The notes: a model not told the origin generated them from the letters alone. Counted from the first letter of the stretch, positions 16,528 to 25,422 are shown. The stretch is 41,920 nt of DNA from Rubrivivax sp. (GCA_030653505.1 JAURZK010000075.1:1-41920); one strand, 5' to 3'. A program made the numbers and translations.

Positions 16528-17534
16528 ACGGCTCGACGCCTGCCGCCGTGCATGCCGACGCGGGCCTGACGCCGCCGCCACCCTGCCGCGTCTGCGGCAG
16601 CATCCGCGTCGCCGGCCGCCACACGGCACTGGAGATGATGAACGGCACCCGTGAGCCCTTCGCCTACTTCCAGTGCGCCGACTGCGGTTGCCTGCAGATC
16701 GAACGGATCCCGGCCGACCTGGCGCGCCACTACGCCGGCGGCTATTACTCGTACACGCCGCCGCAGCGCCCCGCCAACCCGCTGAGGCGCTGGGCCGTGC
16801 ACGCCCGCCACCGTTGGGCATTGCACGGCCGCGACCCCTTCGGCTGGCTGATGTACCGCCGCGCCGCGGCCTACGCGATGCGCTCGCTGCGGCCACTGGA
16901 ACTGCGCCCCGACACGCGCCTGCTCGATGTCGGCTGCGGCGCCGGGTTGCTGATCTTCGAACTGGCCGAACTGGGCTACCGCAGCGTGCTCGGCATCGAC
17001 CCCTTCATCGAAGCCGATCGCGCCTACGACAACGGCGCGCGGGTGCTCAAGCGCGGCCTGGACGAAGCCAGCGGCTGCTGGGACGCGGTGATGTTCCACC
17101 ATTCCTTCGAGCATGTGCCCGACCCGCTGGCGACGCTGCGCCGCACGCACGCGCTGCTCGCGACCGGCGGGCGTTGCCTGCTGCGTGTGCCCACGGTGTC
17201 GTCGTACGCTTGGCAGCACTACGGCGTCGATTGGGTGCAGCTCGATGCGCCACGCCACCTCTACCTCTTCTCTCGCGAGAGCATCACCCACCTCGCAGCT
17301 GCCACCGGGTTCGACGTGATCGACGTGGCCTTCGACTCCGACGCCTTCCAGTTCTGGGGCAGCGAGCAGTACCGCCGTGGCATAGCGCTGCGTGACGAGC
17401 GGTCGCATGCCGTGAACCCTGCAGCCGGGCTGTTCAGCGCCGCACAGTTGGCCGACTGGGCGCGCCGCGCCGAAGAACTCAATCAGGCCGGGCAGGGTGA
17501 CCAGGCCGCCTTCGTGCTGCGCAAACGCCCATGA
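16524..17534 (+). CDS. SAM-dependent methyltransferase with N-terminal zinc-ribbon-like segment
   Basis: A 336-residue protein. The first about 60 residues carry CRVCGS and CADCGC pairs, which look like a zinc ribbon. A class I methyltransferase domain follows: motif I LLDVGCGAGLLIFELAELGY, then SVLGIDPFIEAD, and the AVMFHHSFEHVPDPLATLRRTHALLATGGRCLLRVP stretch of the Methyltransf_23 type. The target could be a sugar hydroxyl or a lipid-linked intermediate of the EPS; sequence does not say. The ATG at 16524 overlaps the previous stop and its own stop overlaps the FkbM-type gene, so it belongs to the same translationally coupled block. Confidence 0.88.
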   Translation: MNGSTPAAVHADAGLTPPPPCRVCGSIRVAGRHTALEMMNGTREPFAYFQCADCGCLQIERIPADLARHYAGGYYSYTPPQRPANPLRRWAVHARHRWALHGRDPFGWLMYRRAAAYAMRSLRPLELRPDTRLLDVGCGAGLLIFELAELGYRSVLGIDPFIEADRAYDNGARVLKRGLDEASGCWDAVMFHHSFEHVPDPLATLRRTHALLATGGRCLLRVPTVSSYAWQHYGVDWVQLDAPRHLYLFSRESITHLAAATGFDVIDVAFDSDAFQFWGSEQYRRGIALRDERSHAVNPAAGLFSAAQLADWARRAEELNQAGQGDQAAFVLRKRP

Positions 17535-18298
17535 ACGCCACCGAAGCCCTCAAGAGCATCGTCTTCCGCAGTGCCTGGCTCACCGCTGCGATGCGGCGGC
17601 TGCGTGTGCTCGTGCACCACGCCCGTGGCAAGCCCCACGAGGCGGACTTCAACTTCCTGCGCGACCCCGCTTTTGCGTCCGGGCTGCTGCTCGACCTGGG
17701 TGCCAACATCGGCCAGTCGGCACTGTCGGTCGCCGCCGTGCAACCGGGGCTGCAGATCCACTCGATCGAGGCCAACCCGGCGTGCGAGCCGGGGCTGAAG
17801 ACGGCGGCATGGCTGCTGGGCCAGCGCTTCCGCTACCGCGTGGTGGGTGTCGGCGCGCAGGCCGGGCGGCTCGACTTCCACGTGCCTGTGCGCGCCTCGC
17901 GCATGCTGCTGGAAGAGGGCACCTTCGACGCGGCGACGCTGGTGTCACCGAACTCGATCGCCCGCATCGGCCTGCAGGGCCGCGACTACGAACTGCAGGT
18001 GATCTCGGTGCCGCTGGTCACCGTCGACTCGCTGGGCCTGTCGCCCCGCGTCGTGAAGATGGACCTGCAGGGCCTGGAACTGGCTGCACTCGCTGGCATG
18101 ACGCAGACCATCCAGAACGCGCACCCCGTGTTCATGATCGAGATCGGCGAACACCACGAGCAGATCGTCGCCTTCCTCGCGGCACGCGGCTACACGCGTT
18201 GGCACTGGGACGGCGCGCGACTGCAGCCCGGTGTGCGGCCGGACACGCTCAACGCCATCTTCATCGCCGCCGGCGACCCGGCGCTGCCATCGGCGTGA
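17531..18298 (+). CDS. FkbM-family methyltransferase
   Basis: A 255-residue protein with the FkbM pattern: SGLLLDLGANIGQSALSVAAVQPGLQIHSIEANPACEPGLK (SAM site), an FRYRVVGVGAQAGRLDFHVPV middle, and VVKMDLQGLELAALAGMTQTIQNAHPVFMIEIGEH towards the C-terminus. FkbM enzymes usually O-methylate sugar or polyketide hydroxyls. Two methyltransferases side by side suggest a methylated sugar in the repeat unit, which is an inference. The ATG 17531 overlaps the previous stop. A 25-nt gap leads to the next gene. Confidence 0.9.
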   Translation: MNATEALKSIVFRSAWLTAAMRRLRVLVHHARGKPHEADFNFLRDPAFASGLLLDLGANIGQSALSVAAVQPGLQIHSIEANPACEPGLKTAAWLLGQRFRYRVVGVGAQAGRLDFHVPVRASRMLLEEGTFDAATLVSPNSIARIGLQGRDYELQVISVPLVTVDSLGLSPRVVKMDLQGLELAALAGMTQTIQNAHPVFMIEIGEHHEQIVAFLAARGYTRWHWDGARLQPGVRPDTLNAIFIAAGDPALPSA

Positions 18299-18323
18299 GT
18301 TGCGTGCCGCCGTCGCGCCATCC

Positions 18324-19484
18324 ATGAGCAAGACCCTGCGCATCCTCGGCACCCACGGCGTGCCCGCGGCCTATGGCGGCTTCGAGACCGCGGCAGAGAA
18401 CATCGCGCTCTTCCTCGTGCGACAGGGCTGGCGTGTCATCGTCTACTGCCAGGCCGCCGGCGACGGCTCCATCACCGAGGACGTCTGGCAGGGCATCGAA
18501 CGTGTGCACGTGCCGGTGACGCTGGGCGGCTGGAAGGGCACCTCGATGTTCGACTGGCTGTCGATACGCCACGCCTGCCGTCACCGCGACCTGTGCCTGA
18601 CCTTCGGCTACAACACCGCGGTCTTCAACCTGATGCAGCGGCTGCGGGGCATACCGAACGTCATCAACATGGACGGCATCGAGTGGTCGCGCGCACGGTG
18701 GGGTCTCGCCAAGCAGGCCATCCTCTACGTCAACGAGCGCATTGGCTGCTTCGTCGGCAACCACCTCATCGCCGACCACCCCGAGATCGAGAAGTACCTG
18801 CGCACGCGTGCGCCGCAGCGCAAGATCAGCACGCTGACCTACGGCGCCGACCCGGTGCCCGATGCACCGCTGGCGCCAGTGTTTGCACTGGGTCTGCAGC
18901 CCGGCGGTTACCTCACGCTGGTGGCGCGGCCGATACCCGAGAACTCGATCCTCGAGATCGTGCAGGGCTTCTCTGCGAAGCCGCGCGGCAAGCAGCTGGT
19001 GCTGCTGGGCGACTACGACGCCGCGCAGGACGCCTACCACGCAGCGGTGCGCGCCGCGGCCAGCCCCGAGGTGGTGTTTGCCGGCGCGATCTACGACAAG
19101 GCCGTGGTGCAGGCGCTGCGCTTCCACGGCCTGGCCTACGCACACGGCCACACTGTCGGCGGCACCAACCCGTCGCTGGTGGAGGCGATGGCGGCGTCGA
19201 ACGCCGTCATCGCGCACGACAATGCCTACAACCGCTGGGTGGCGCAGGACGCGGCGCTGTACTTCGACAGCGCCGAGAGCTTCTCGGCACGGCTCGACGA
19301 ACTGCTGGGTTCGGCCGAACTGCGCGAGCAGTTGAAACAGGCCAGCGCCGCACGCTACGCCCAGGAGTTCACCTGGGAGCATGTCGCCGGGCAGTATGAA
19401 CAGCTGCTGCTGCGTTTCCTGCCCTCTGCCGGGCGTGCCGTGGCCGAGACAACGCCTGCATTGAAGGATCGGAGAGAGCAGTGA
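18324..19484 (+). CDS. DUF1972-type glycosyltransferase (WchF/Cps2T rhamnosyltransferase-like)
   Basis: A 386-residue GT-B enzyme. The N-terminal signature RILGTHGVPAAYGGFETAAENIALFLVRQGWRV is the G-[IV]-P-A-x-Y-G-G-F-E-T motif of DUF1972. Other landmarks are NVINMDGIEWSRARWG, NHLIADHPEIEKYL, LTLVARPIPENSILEIVQGF and AHGHTVGGTNPSLVEAMAASNAVIAHDN. Characterised relatives (WchF, Cps2T) transfer rhamnose to a lipid-linked glucose, which would fit as the second sugar after a WcaJ-type glucose-1-phosphate transferase and with the rfb genes here. The start is ATG 18324; the stop overlaps GTG 19481. The last about 20 residues are a variable tail. Confidence 0.9.
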   Translation: MSKTLRILGTHGVPAAYGGFETAAENIALFLVRQGWRVIVYCQAAGDGSITEDVWQGIERVHVPVTLGGWKGTSMFDWLSIRHACRHRDLCLTFGYNTAVFNLMQRLRGIPNVINMDGIEWSRARWGLAKQAILYVNERIGCFVGNHLIADHPEIEKYLRTRAPQRKISTLTYGADPVPDAPLAPVFALGLQPGGYLTLVARPIPENSILEIVQGFSAKPRGKQLVLLGDYDAAQDAYHAAVRAAASPEVVFAGAIYDKAVVQALRFHGLAYAHGHTVGGTNPSLVEAMAASNAVIAHDNAYNRWVAQDAALYFDSAESFSARLDELLGSAELREQLKQASAARYAQEFTWEHVAGQYEQLLLRFLPSAGRAVAETTPALKDRREQ

Positions 19485-20569
19485 TACGACTCGCCATCGT
19501 CGGCCTGGGCAAGATGGGGCTTTCGCACCTGGCCATCCTGCGTGCCCACCCGCAGATCCAGCTCGTGGCGGCCTGCGACGCCAACGCCTACGTCACCGAC
19601 GTGCTGGGCAAGTACGCCGGCCTGAAGTGCTACGCCGACTACGACCGCCTGCTGGCCGAGGAGCCGCTGGACGCGGTGCTCATCGCCACGCCGTCCAGGC
19701 TGCACGCCGACATGGTGACCAAGGCGCTGGAGCGTGGCCTGCACGTGTTCTGCGAGAAGCCCTTCGTGCTCGACGTGGCCGACGGCGAACGCCTGGTGGC
19801 GCTGGCCGAAGCGAAACAGCGCGTGACGCAGGTGGGCTACCACTACCGCTTCGTCGGTGCCTTCCAGGAAGCGGCGCGCATCGTGCGTTCGGGCGCCCTG
19901 GGCACCGTGCATCACGTGCGCGCCGAGGCCTACGGGCCGGTGGTGCTGCGCGCCAAGGGCGGTACCTGGCGTTCGGCGAAGAGCGAGGGTGGCGGCGCGC
20001 TGTACGACTACGCCTGCCACGCCATCGACGCCGTGAACTTCATCGCCGGCGTGCCGGGCTCGGTTTCGGGCGTGGTGCGCCACGGTGTGTTTTCGCGCGA
20101 TGTCGAGGACGAGATCTACTGCTCGTTGCACTACGCCGATGGCGCCAGCGGCCAGCTGTGCGTGAACTGGAGCGACGAGAGCTTCCGCAAGATGTCGACC
20201 AAGATCTCGGTGTGGGGCACCAACGGCCGCGTCACCGCCGACCGCCAGGAGTGCCAGGTCTTCCTGCGCGAGCAGAGTCAGTCACTGCCCGACACGCAAG
20301 CCGGCTGGACCGTGCGCTATACCACCGAGCTCACCGACGAGGTCTGGTTCTACCTGCGCGGCGAGGAGTATTCGGCGCAGATCGACTACTTCGCCAAGAG
20401 CATCGAGGCCGGCCGACTGGACGGCGAGAACAGCTTCCGTTCGGCGCTGCAGGCCGACCGCGTGGTGGCGATGATCCTGTCCGAAGCGCAGGTTGCGCAG
20501 CCCGTGGCCGCCGAAGCCGCGGCGCGCAAGGGCCGCCTCGCTCGGGCCTGGGCTGAACTCTTCAAATGA
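19481..20569 (+). CDS. Gfo/Idh/MocA-family NAD(P)-dependent sugar oxidoreductase
   Basis: A 362-residue protein starting at GTG 19481, after GGAGAGAGCA, a good ribosome site, and overlapping the previous stop (GTGA). The N-terminal Rossmann domain shows IRLAIVGLGKMGLSHLAIL and VLIATPSRLHADMVTKAL; the family motif G-L-H-V-F-C-E-K-P-F follows, then VTQVGYHYRFVGAF. YDYACHAIDAVNFIAG is the catalytic H-x3-D-like region of the second domain. It probably oxidises or reduces a (nucleotide) sugar used in the EPS. It is followed 13 nt later by an uncharacterised barrel protein and may act with it. Confidence 0.88.
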   Translation: MIRLAIVGLGKMGLSHLAILRAHPQIQLVAACDANAYVTDVLGKYAGLKCYADYDRLLAEEPLDAVLIATPSRLHADMVTKALERGLHVFCEKPFVLDVADGERLVALAEAKQRVTQVGYHYRFVGAFQEAARIVRSGALGTVHHVRAEAYGPVVLRAKGGTWRSAKSEGGGALYDYACHAIDAVNFIAGVPGSVSGVVRHGVFSRDVEDEIYCSLHYADGASGQLCVNWSDESFRKMSTKISVWGTNGRVTADRQECQVFLREQSQSLPDTQAGWTVRYTTELTDEVWFYLRGEEYSAQIDYFAKSIEAGRLDGENSFRSALQADRVVAMILSEAQVAQPVAAEAAARKGRLARAWAELFK

Positions 20570-20582
20570 CCCGGCGCACCCC

Positions 20583-21476
20583 ATGAGCGACACCACCCTC
20601 CACCGCATGGACCGCGTGCTCTTCGGTGACAACCAGTTCTTCGGCGTCAACCACATGTCCGAAGAGAAGGCGCGCGCCCAGCAGATGCGCTTCCAGGACC
20701 TGCAGGCCGTGATCGACGTGCTCGATGCCGCTTACCAGGAAGGCATACGCACCTTCATGTGCACCACGCACGACCGCGTGGCCCAGATCTGCGACCACTT
20801 CCGCGCCCACCCCGAGCGCTACCCCGATTACCGCTTCTACCCCTGCATGCCCTACGCGCACAAGTACGCCAACGCGGTGACCGAGCACGGCATGATCGAC
20901 GCACTGCGCAAGTTCCTGCCCGAGGAAGGCGCCCTGGGCGCGATGCTCAAGGGCGGTGTGGCACTGGCTGCCAAGGACATCGACGCCATCCTGCGCCTGC
21001 TGGTCGACGCCGAGATGAAGATGTTCCACGGCCTGAACACGCCCGTGGTCTTCATCCAGAACGTCATCACCGACCTGCTGCTGGGGCTCAAGCTGGACGG
21101 CCTGTTCAAGACCTTCCACGATCACGTGCGCGAGGCCTATGGCGCCGAGGCGGGTTTCATCACGATGAACACGCCGCGGCTGCTCGACGTGCTGGGTGCG
21201 CAGGGCATAGACAACCCCATCGTCTGCAGCAACATCAACAAGATCGGCTTCCGCATGTGCGGCGGCGTGGCTCTGTACGAGCAGACGATCGCCACGCGCC
21301 GCTTCCGCCCGGTGGCGATGTCGGTGCTGGCCTCGGGCGCGATCTCGCCGCGCGAGGCCATCGCCTACGTCTGCGGCCAGCCTCGCATCGAGTCCATCGT
21401 CTTCGGGGCGTCGAGCCGCGCCAACATCCGCCAGACCCGGCAGCTGATCGACGAGCTGAGCGCTGCGCCGGCGTGA
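20583..21476 (+). CDS. Conserved protein of unknown function, aldo-keto-reductase-like barrel
   Basis: A 297-residue soluble protein from ATG 20583; the frame is open upstream, but that part overlaps the Gfo/Idh gene. I do not recognise a named family. It starts RVLFGDNQFFGVNHMSEEKARAQ and has alternating strands and helices compatible with a TIM barrel: GIRTFMCTTHD, YRFYPCMPYAHKYANAV, VVFIQNVITDLLLGL, AGFITMNTPRLLDVL, PIVCSNINKIGF, PVAMSVLASGAISPREAI and IESIVFGASSRANIRQT. The last part resembles the cofactor-phosphate site and helix at the end of aldo-keto reductases. The usual AKR tetrad (D-Y-K-H) is not obvious. Its place after a sugar oxidoreductase suggests sugar metabolism. It is the last gene of the plus-strand EPS block. 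Confidence 0.7.
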   Translation: MSDTTLHRMDRVLFGDNQFFGVNHMSEEKARAQQMRFQDLQAVIDVLDAAYQEGIRTFMCTTHDRVAQICDHFRAHPERYPDYRFYPCMPYAHKYANAVTEHGMIDALRKFLPEEGALGAMLKGGVALAAKDIDAILRLLVDAEMKMFHGLNTPVVFIQNVITDLLLGLKLDGLFKTFHDHVREAYGAEAGFITMNTPRLLDVLGAQGIDNPIVCSNINKIGFRMCGGVALYEQTIATRRFRPVAMSVLASGAISPREAIAYVCGQPRIESIVFGASSRANIRQTRQLIDELSAAPA

Positions 21477-21699
21477 TCTTTCCTCGCCCGGTGCCAGCCG
21501 CCCGGCACGCGACCCGCTTTGCTGTTACATTACGGATGTAGATTTGAGCAAGACAGTTTTTGAGACAGTGTTCGGTGTGCCCCGCGTAGCCCCTCGAGGG
21601 TGGGCGGGAGTCGGCGGATTTCTTGATCGGTGATTCTTCTTGACCCGCATCTGCACTGCGACAGCATATGCTGCGCAGCAACCGTGAAAGGAATTCAGT
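21477..21699 (+). promoter_or_regulatory. cspA-like leader/promoter region with several short palindromes
   Basis: This is a 223-bp gap with a drop in GC and no gene. It holds TACAT-TACGG-ATGTA (21526-21540), the perfect palindrome CCCTCGAGGG (21591-21600), GCATATGC (21664-21671) and TGCTGCGCAGCA (21669-21680). A TTGACC box at 21640-21645 could be a -35, but the -10 is weak (CAGCAT, 16-nt spacer), so the start is undecided. Cold-shock genes often have long structured leaders; if the promoter is near 21520 the leader would be about 150 nt. GAAAGGA at 21686-21692 is the ribosome site, 7 nt before the ATG. Confidence 0.45.
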
Positions 21700-21912
21700 A
21701 TGACTACGCAAACCGGCATCGTGAAGTGGTTCGACGACGGCAAGGGCTTCGGCTTCATCACCCCCGACGGTGGTGGCAAGGACCTCTTCGCCCACTTCAG
21801 CGAAATCCAATCCACCGGCGGCTTCCGCAGCCTGGCCGAAGGCCAGAAGGTGGAATTCGAGGTGAAGCAGGGCCAGAAGGGCCCGCAAGCCGCGACCATC
21901 AAGTCGATCTGA
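21700..21912 (+). CDS. Cold-shock protein, CspA family
   Basis: A 70-residue single cold-shock (OB-fold) domain RNA/DNA-binding protein. RNP1 is KGFGFI (about residues 15-20) and RNP2 is DLFAHF (about 28-33); the start [20 protein letters not shown] and the end QGPQ-type segment [11 protein letters not shown] are typical. It probably melts mRNA structures or acts as an antiterminator. A strong Shine-Dalgarno, GAAAGGA, precedes the ATG. It sits alone between two converging EPS blocks and shares a terminator with rfbC. Whether it is cold-induced cannot be told from the sequence. Confidence 0.96.
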   Translation: MTTQTGIVKWFDDGKGFGFITPDGGGKDLFAHFSEIQSTGGFRSLAEGQKVEFEVKQGQKGPQAATIKSI

Positions 21913-21920
21913 TCGACTTG
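21900..21920 (+). other. Perfect 10-bp inverted repeat at the cspA stop codon
   Basis: CAAGTCGATC (21900-21909), central T, then GATCGACTTG (21911-21920). The TGA stop (21910-21912) lies at the centre, so the last three codons and the stop would form the top of a hairpin in the mRNA, or the DNA could be a dyad binding site. A second hairpin and the terminator follow within 60 nt. Confidence 0.6.
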
Positions 21921-21925
21921 CGCTC

Positions 21926-21943
21926 CAGGGGCTTCGGTCCCTG
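21926..21943 (+). other. UUCG-tetraloop hairpin in the cspA 3' UTR
   Basis: CAGGGGC (21926-21932), loop TTCG, GTCCCTG (21937-21943). This is a 7-bp stem including one G-U pair, closed by the very stable C(UUCG)G tetraloop. There is no T-run directly after it. It probably stabilises the short cspA message upstream of the terminator hairpin. Confidence 0.6.
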
Positions 21944-21953
21944 AGGAAAAACG

Positions 21954-21980
21954 AACCGCAGCCTCGGCTGCGGTTTTTTT
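21954..21980. terminator. Bidirectional intrinsic terminator between cspA and rfbC
   Basis: AACCGCAGCC (21954-21963), TC, GGCTGCGGTT (21966-21975), a perfect 10-bp stem, followed on the plus strand by a run of seven Ts (21974-21980). On the minus strand the same stem is followed by CGTTTTTC, so it can also end the converging rfb operon. The rfbC stop (21979-21981) overlaps the T-run. Confidence 0.88.
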
Positions 21981-22557
21981 ACGCCTGTGCGGGAAGTGCC
22001 GCGTCGGCCAGCAGCGGCGCGGCCGCGTCCTTCGGCGCCAGCAGCGGCACCTTCATGCCCGCGGGCAGCGGCCAGGTGATGCCGATGGCCGGGTCGTCGT
22101 AGCGGATGCTGCCTTCGCATTCCTTGGCATAGACATCGGTGGTCTTGTAGAGGAAGTGCGTCTCGTCCTGCAGCGCGATGAAACCGTGCGCGAAGCCTTC
22201 GGGGATCCACATCTGGCGCCGGTTGTCTGCGCTCAGGTCGGCACCGCTCCAGCGGCCGAAGGTGGGCGAGCCGGGGCGGATGTCGACCGCCACGTCGTAG
22301 GCCGCACCCTTGACCACACGCACCAGCTTGCCCTGCGCATGCGGCGGGCGCTGGAAGTGCAGGCCGCGCAGCACGCCGGCCTTGCTGACCGAGTGGTTGT
22401 CCTGCACGAAGGGGCGCGGCAGCGGCAGACCCAGCGCCGCCAGCGCGACATGGAAACGCGGCTCGTTGTAGCTCTCGCTGAACCAGCCGCGGTCGTCGGC
22501 AAACACCGCGGGTTCGACGATGAGGACACCGGGCAGATCGGTCGGCAAGAGTTTCAT
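21979..22557 (-). CDS. rfbC: dTDP-4-dehydrorhamnose 3,5-epimerase
   Basis: A 192-residue cupin-fold enzyme converting dTDP-4-keto-6-deoxyglucose to the L-lyxo form, third step of dTDP-L-rhamnose synthesis. Family landmarks: VLIVEPAVFADDRGWFSESYNE at the start, FVQDNHSVSKAGVLRGLHFQ with the catalytic His near residue 63, KLVRVVKGAAYDVAVDIRPGSPTFGRW, and PEGFAHGFIAL with DETHFLYKTTDVYAKECEGSIRYDDPAIGI. The C-terminus is Ala-rich and slightly longer than usual. It is the last gene of the minus-strand operon, 2 nt after rfbA; its stop lies in the shared terminator. Confidence 0.95.
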   Translation of the reverse strand: MKLLPTDLPGVLIVEPAVFADDRGWFSESYNEPRFHVALAALGLPLPRPFVQDNHSVSKAGVLRGLHFQRPPHAQGKLVRVVKGAAYDVAVDIRPGSPTFGRWSGADLSADNRRQMWIPEGFAHGFIALQDETHFLYKTTDVYAKECEGSIRYDDPAIGITWPLPAGMKVPLLAPKDAAAPLLADAALPAQA

Positions 22558-22559
22558 CG

Positions 22560-23441
22560 TCAGAAGGCCCTTTCGCGCAGCACCTGCATCAGGTACTGGC
22601 CATAGCTGTTCTTGAGCATCGGCGCGGCCAGCGCCTCGAGCTGTGCGGCGTCGATCCAGCCCGCCCGGTAGGCGATCTCTTCCGGGCAGGCCACCTTCAG
22701 GCCCTGGCGCTTTTCCAGCGTGGCGATGAATTGCCCGGCCTCCATCAGGCTGTCGTGGGTGCCGGTGTCGAGCCAGGCGTAGCCGCGGCCCATGATCTCG
22801 ACGTCGAGCTGGCCCTGGTTCAGGTAGTGCGCGTTGACGGTCGTGATCTCGAGTTCGCCGCGTGCACTGGGTTTGATCGACGAGGCGATGTCGCAGACCT
22901 GCTCGTCGTAGAAGTACAGACCCGTCACCGCGTAGTTGCTCTTGGGTGCCTTGGGCTTTTCCTCGATGCTCAGCGCGCGCTTGTTCGCGTCGAACTCGAC
23001 GACACCGTAACGCTCGGGGTCGTTGACGTGGTAGGCGAAGACCGTGGCGCCGCTCTTGCGAGTGTCGGCCCGCGAGAGCAGCTGCGCGAAGTCGTGGCCG
23101 AAGTAGATGTTGTCACCCAGCACCAGCGCGCTGGGGCCGCCGCCGACGAAGTTGCGCCCCAGGATGAAGGCCTGCGCCAGCCCGTCGGGGCTGGGCTGCA
23201 CGCAGTAGCTCAGCTGCATGCCCCAGCGGCTGCCGTCGCCCAGCAGGGCCTGGAAGCGGGGCGTGTCCTGCGGCGTGCTGATGACCAGCACCTCTCGCAT
23301 GCCGGCCAGCATCAGCGTGCTGAGCGGGTAGTAGACCATCGGCTTGTCGTAGACCGGCAGCAGCTGCTTGCTGATCGCCAGCGTGGCCGGGTGCAGCCGG
23401 GTGCCGGAGCCGCCGGCCAGAATGATGCCTTTGCGTTGCAT
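22560..23441 (-). CDS. rfbA: Glucose-1-phosphate thymidylyltransferase
   Basis: A 293-residue nucleotidyltransferase making dTDP-glucose, the first step of dTDP-rhamnose synthesis. The N-terminal signature [38 protein letters not shown] is diagnostic; [14 protein letters not shown] holds the metal-binding Asp, and [22 protein letters not shown] the sugar-binding region. The C-terminus ([19 protein letters not shown]) is complete. The ATG at 23441 was chosen because the open frame upstream has no family similarity. It lies 14 nt after rfbD and 2 nt before rfbC. Confidence 0.96.
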   Translation of the reverse strand: MQRKGIILAGGSGTRLHPATLAISKQLLPVYDKPMVYYPLSTLMLAGMREVLVISTPQDTPRFQALLGDGSRWGMQLSYCVQPSPDGLAQAFILGRNFVGGGPSALVLGDNIYFGHDFAQLLSRADTRKSGATVFAYHVNDPERYGVVEFDANKRALSIEEKPKAPKSNYAVTGLYFYDEQVCDIASSIKPSARGELEITTVNAHYLNQGQLDVEIMGRGYAWLDTGTHDSLMEAGQFIATLEKRQGLKVACPEEIAYRAGWIDAAQLEALAAPMLKNSYGQYLMQVLRERAF

Positions 23442-23455
23442 AGGGTCCTTCGCCT

Positions 23456-24355
23456 TCAGCGAGCGTGGATTTCGGCGAGCATGCGATCGACGCCTGCTTG
23501 CCAGTGCGGCAGGTGCAGGCCGAAGGTGGCCTGCAGCTTCGATGTCGACAGGCGCGAATTGAGAGGTCGCGCCGCCGGTGTCGGGTAGGCGCTGGTGGGA
23601 ATGGCGTGGATGGCGTCGGGCGCGACCTTGACAGCCTGGCCATTCGCACGAGCCCATTCGATGACGTGGCGCGCGTAGCCGTGCCAGTTGACTTCACCAC
23701 CGGCCACGCAGTGGTAGGTGCCCGCCAGCGCGGGTGATGCGCGGACGCGCGCGATGGCGTGCGCCGTCACGTCGGCCAGCAGTTCGGCGCCCGTGGGTGC
23801 GCCGAACTGGTCGGCAATGACGTTCAGCGTCGCGCGCTCGGCCGCCAGCCGCAGCATGGTGCGCGCGAAGTTGCCGCCGCGTGCGGCGTAGACCCAGCTC
23901 GTGCGCAGGATGAGGTGGCTGCAGCCGCTGGCGCGTATCAGCTGCTCGCCTTCGAGCTTGGTACGGCCGTAGACGCTCAGCGGGCCGGTGGGCGCGTCTT
24001 CGTCGCGGGCGTGTGTGCCGCTGCCGTCAAAGACGTAGTCGGTGCTGTAGTGCACGAGCAGGGCACCGCGCGACGCGGCTTCCTCGGCGATCACGCCGGG
24101 GGCGGTGGCGTTGAGCAAGCGTGCGAACTCGGGCTCGCTCTCGGCTTTGTCGACGGCGGTGTGGGCCGCAGCGTTCACGATCACGTCGGGGGCGACCGCG
24201 CGGATCAGCGCGCGCAGTGACTCAGGCTGCGAAAAATCGGCCTTCAGCGCACCCGGGCTGTCGAAGTCGCAACCGACCAGCTCACCCAGGGGCGCCAGCG
24301 CACGCTGCAGTTCCCAGCCGACCTGGCCGTTCTGGCCCAGCAGGAGGATCTTCAT
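23456..24355 (-). CDS. rfbD: dTDP-4-dehydrorhamnose reductase
   Basis: A 299-residue short-chain-dehydrogenase-like reductase, last step to dTDP-L-rhamnose with NAD(P)H. The start [20 protein letters not shown] is the glycine-rich cofactor motif. [19 protein letters not shown], then [11 protein letters not shown] and the Y-x3-K pair in [10 protein letters not shown] form the active site; [19 protein letters not shown] is conserved downstream. ATG 24355 overlaps the rfbB stop by 4 nt, so the two are coupled. The order B-D-A-C is a standard rhamnose operon. Confidence 0.96.
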   Translation of the reverse strand: MKILLLGQNGQVGWELQRALAPLGELVGCDFDSPGALKADFSQPESLRALIRAVAPDVIVNAAAHTAVDKAESEPEFARLLNATAPGVIAEEAASRGALLVHYSTDYVFDGSGTHARDEDAPTGPLSVYGRTKLEGEQLIRASGCSHLILRTSWVYAARGGNFARTMLRLAAERATLNVIADQFGAPTGAELLADVTAHAIARVRASPALAGTYHCVAGGEVNWHGYARHVIEWARANGQAVKVAPDAIHAIPTSAYPTPAARPLNSRLSTSKLQATFGLHLPHWQAGVDRMLAEIHAR

Positions 24356-25422
24356 CGCGCGCTGTAGTTCGTCGCCAGCCAGTCGCGGTAGCCGCCGCTC
24401 TGCACGTTGGCCACCCAGTCGGCGTGCTCGAGGTACCAGCGCACGGTCTTGCGGATGCCGGTGTCGAAGGTCTCGGCCGGGCGCCAGCCGAGTTCACGTT
24501 CGATCTTGCGTGCGTCGATGGCGTAGCGCCGGTCGTGGCCGGGGCGGTCCTTCACGTAGGTGATGAGCCGGGCGTAGGGGCCGTCGGCGCAGGGCCGCAA
24601 CTCGTCGAGCAGCGCGCAGACGGTGAGCACGATCTCCTTGTTCGTCTTCTCGTTCCAGCCGCCGATGTTGTAGGTCTCGCCAACACGCCCGCGCGCCAGC
24701 ACCTCGCGGATGGCGCTGCAGTGGTCACCGACAAAGAGCCAGTCGCGCACCTGCTGGCCGTCGCCGTAGATCGGCAGGGGTTTGCCCGCCAGTGCGTTGA
24801 CGATCATCAGCGGGATCAGCTTCTCGGGGAAGTGGAAGGGCCCGTAGTTGTTGCTGCAGTTGGTGGTCACCACCGGCAGGCCATAGGTGTGGTGCCAGGC
24901 GCGCACGAGGTGGTCGCTGGCGGCCTTGCTGGCGCTGTACGGGCTGTTGGGCTCGTAGGGGTGGGTCTCGGTGAAGGCCGGCGCGTCGGGCGCCAGGCTG
25001 CCGTAGACCTCGTCGGTGCTGACATGGTGGAAGCGGAAAGCGGCCCTGGCGCCTTCGTCCAGCGTGCCCCAGTAGGCCCGCGTCGCTTCGAGCAGCGTGA
25101 ACGTGCCTTCGACATTGGTCTTCATGAAGGCGCCCGGGCCGTGGATGCTGCGGTCGACGTGGCTCTCGGCGGCGAAATGCAGCACCGCGCGTGGGCGGTG
25201 TTCGGCGAGCAGTCGGTCGAGCAGCGGGCGGTCTCCGATGTCGCCGTGCACGAAGACATGGCGCGCATCGCCTTGCAGCGCCGCCAGGTTCTGCAGGTTG
25301 CCGGCGTAGGTGAGGGCGTCGAGGTTGACGACGGGCTCGTCGCCGTGTTCGGAGCTGGCGAGCCAGTCGAGAACGAAGTTGCTGCCGATGAAGCCGGCGC
25401 CGCCGGTGACAAGGATGGTCAT
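24352..25422 (-). CDS. rfbB: dTDP-glucose 4,6-dehydratase
   Basis: A 356-residue extended SDR enzyme. The NAD motif is [30 protein letters not shown] follows; the catalytic T-D-E is in [19 protein letters not shown] and the Y-x3-K in [56 protein letters not shown] and [15 protein letters not shown] are RfbB signatures. It converts dTDP-glucose to the 4-keto-6-deoxy sugar, the second step after RfbA. It is separated from manC by 110 nt containing a dispersed repeat element, and overlaps rfbD by ATGA. Confidence 0.97.
   Translation of the reverse strand: MTILVTGGAGFIGSNFVLDWLASSEHGDEPVVNLDALTYAGNLQNLAALQGDARHVFVHGDIGDRPLLDRLLAEHRPRAVLHFAAESHVDRSIHGPGAFMKTNVEGTFTLLEATRAYWGTLDEGARAAFRFHHVSTDEVYGSLAPDAPAFTETHPYEPNSPYSASKAASDHLVRAWHHTYGLPVVTTNCSNNYGPFHFPEKLIPLMIVNALAGKPLPIYGDGQQVRDWLFVGDHCSAIREVLARGRVGETYNIGGWNEKTNKEIVLTVCALLDELRPCADGPYARLITYVKDRPGHDRRYAIDARKIERELGWRPAETFDTGIRKTVRWYLEHADWVANVQSGGYRDWLATNYSAR

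Noticed and set aside
12085..19484. Frameshifts or fused genes suggested by the many 4-nt overlaps
   Set aside because: Every overlap is a stop/start pair (ATGA, GTGA or TTGA) between complete proteins with proper family ends, so they reflect translational coupling.
21640..21669. TTGACC as a -35 box of a cspA promoter
   Set aside because: No -10 hexamer with more than three matches at an allowed spacing; kept only as a weak option in the leader entry.
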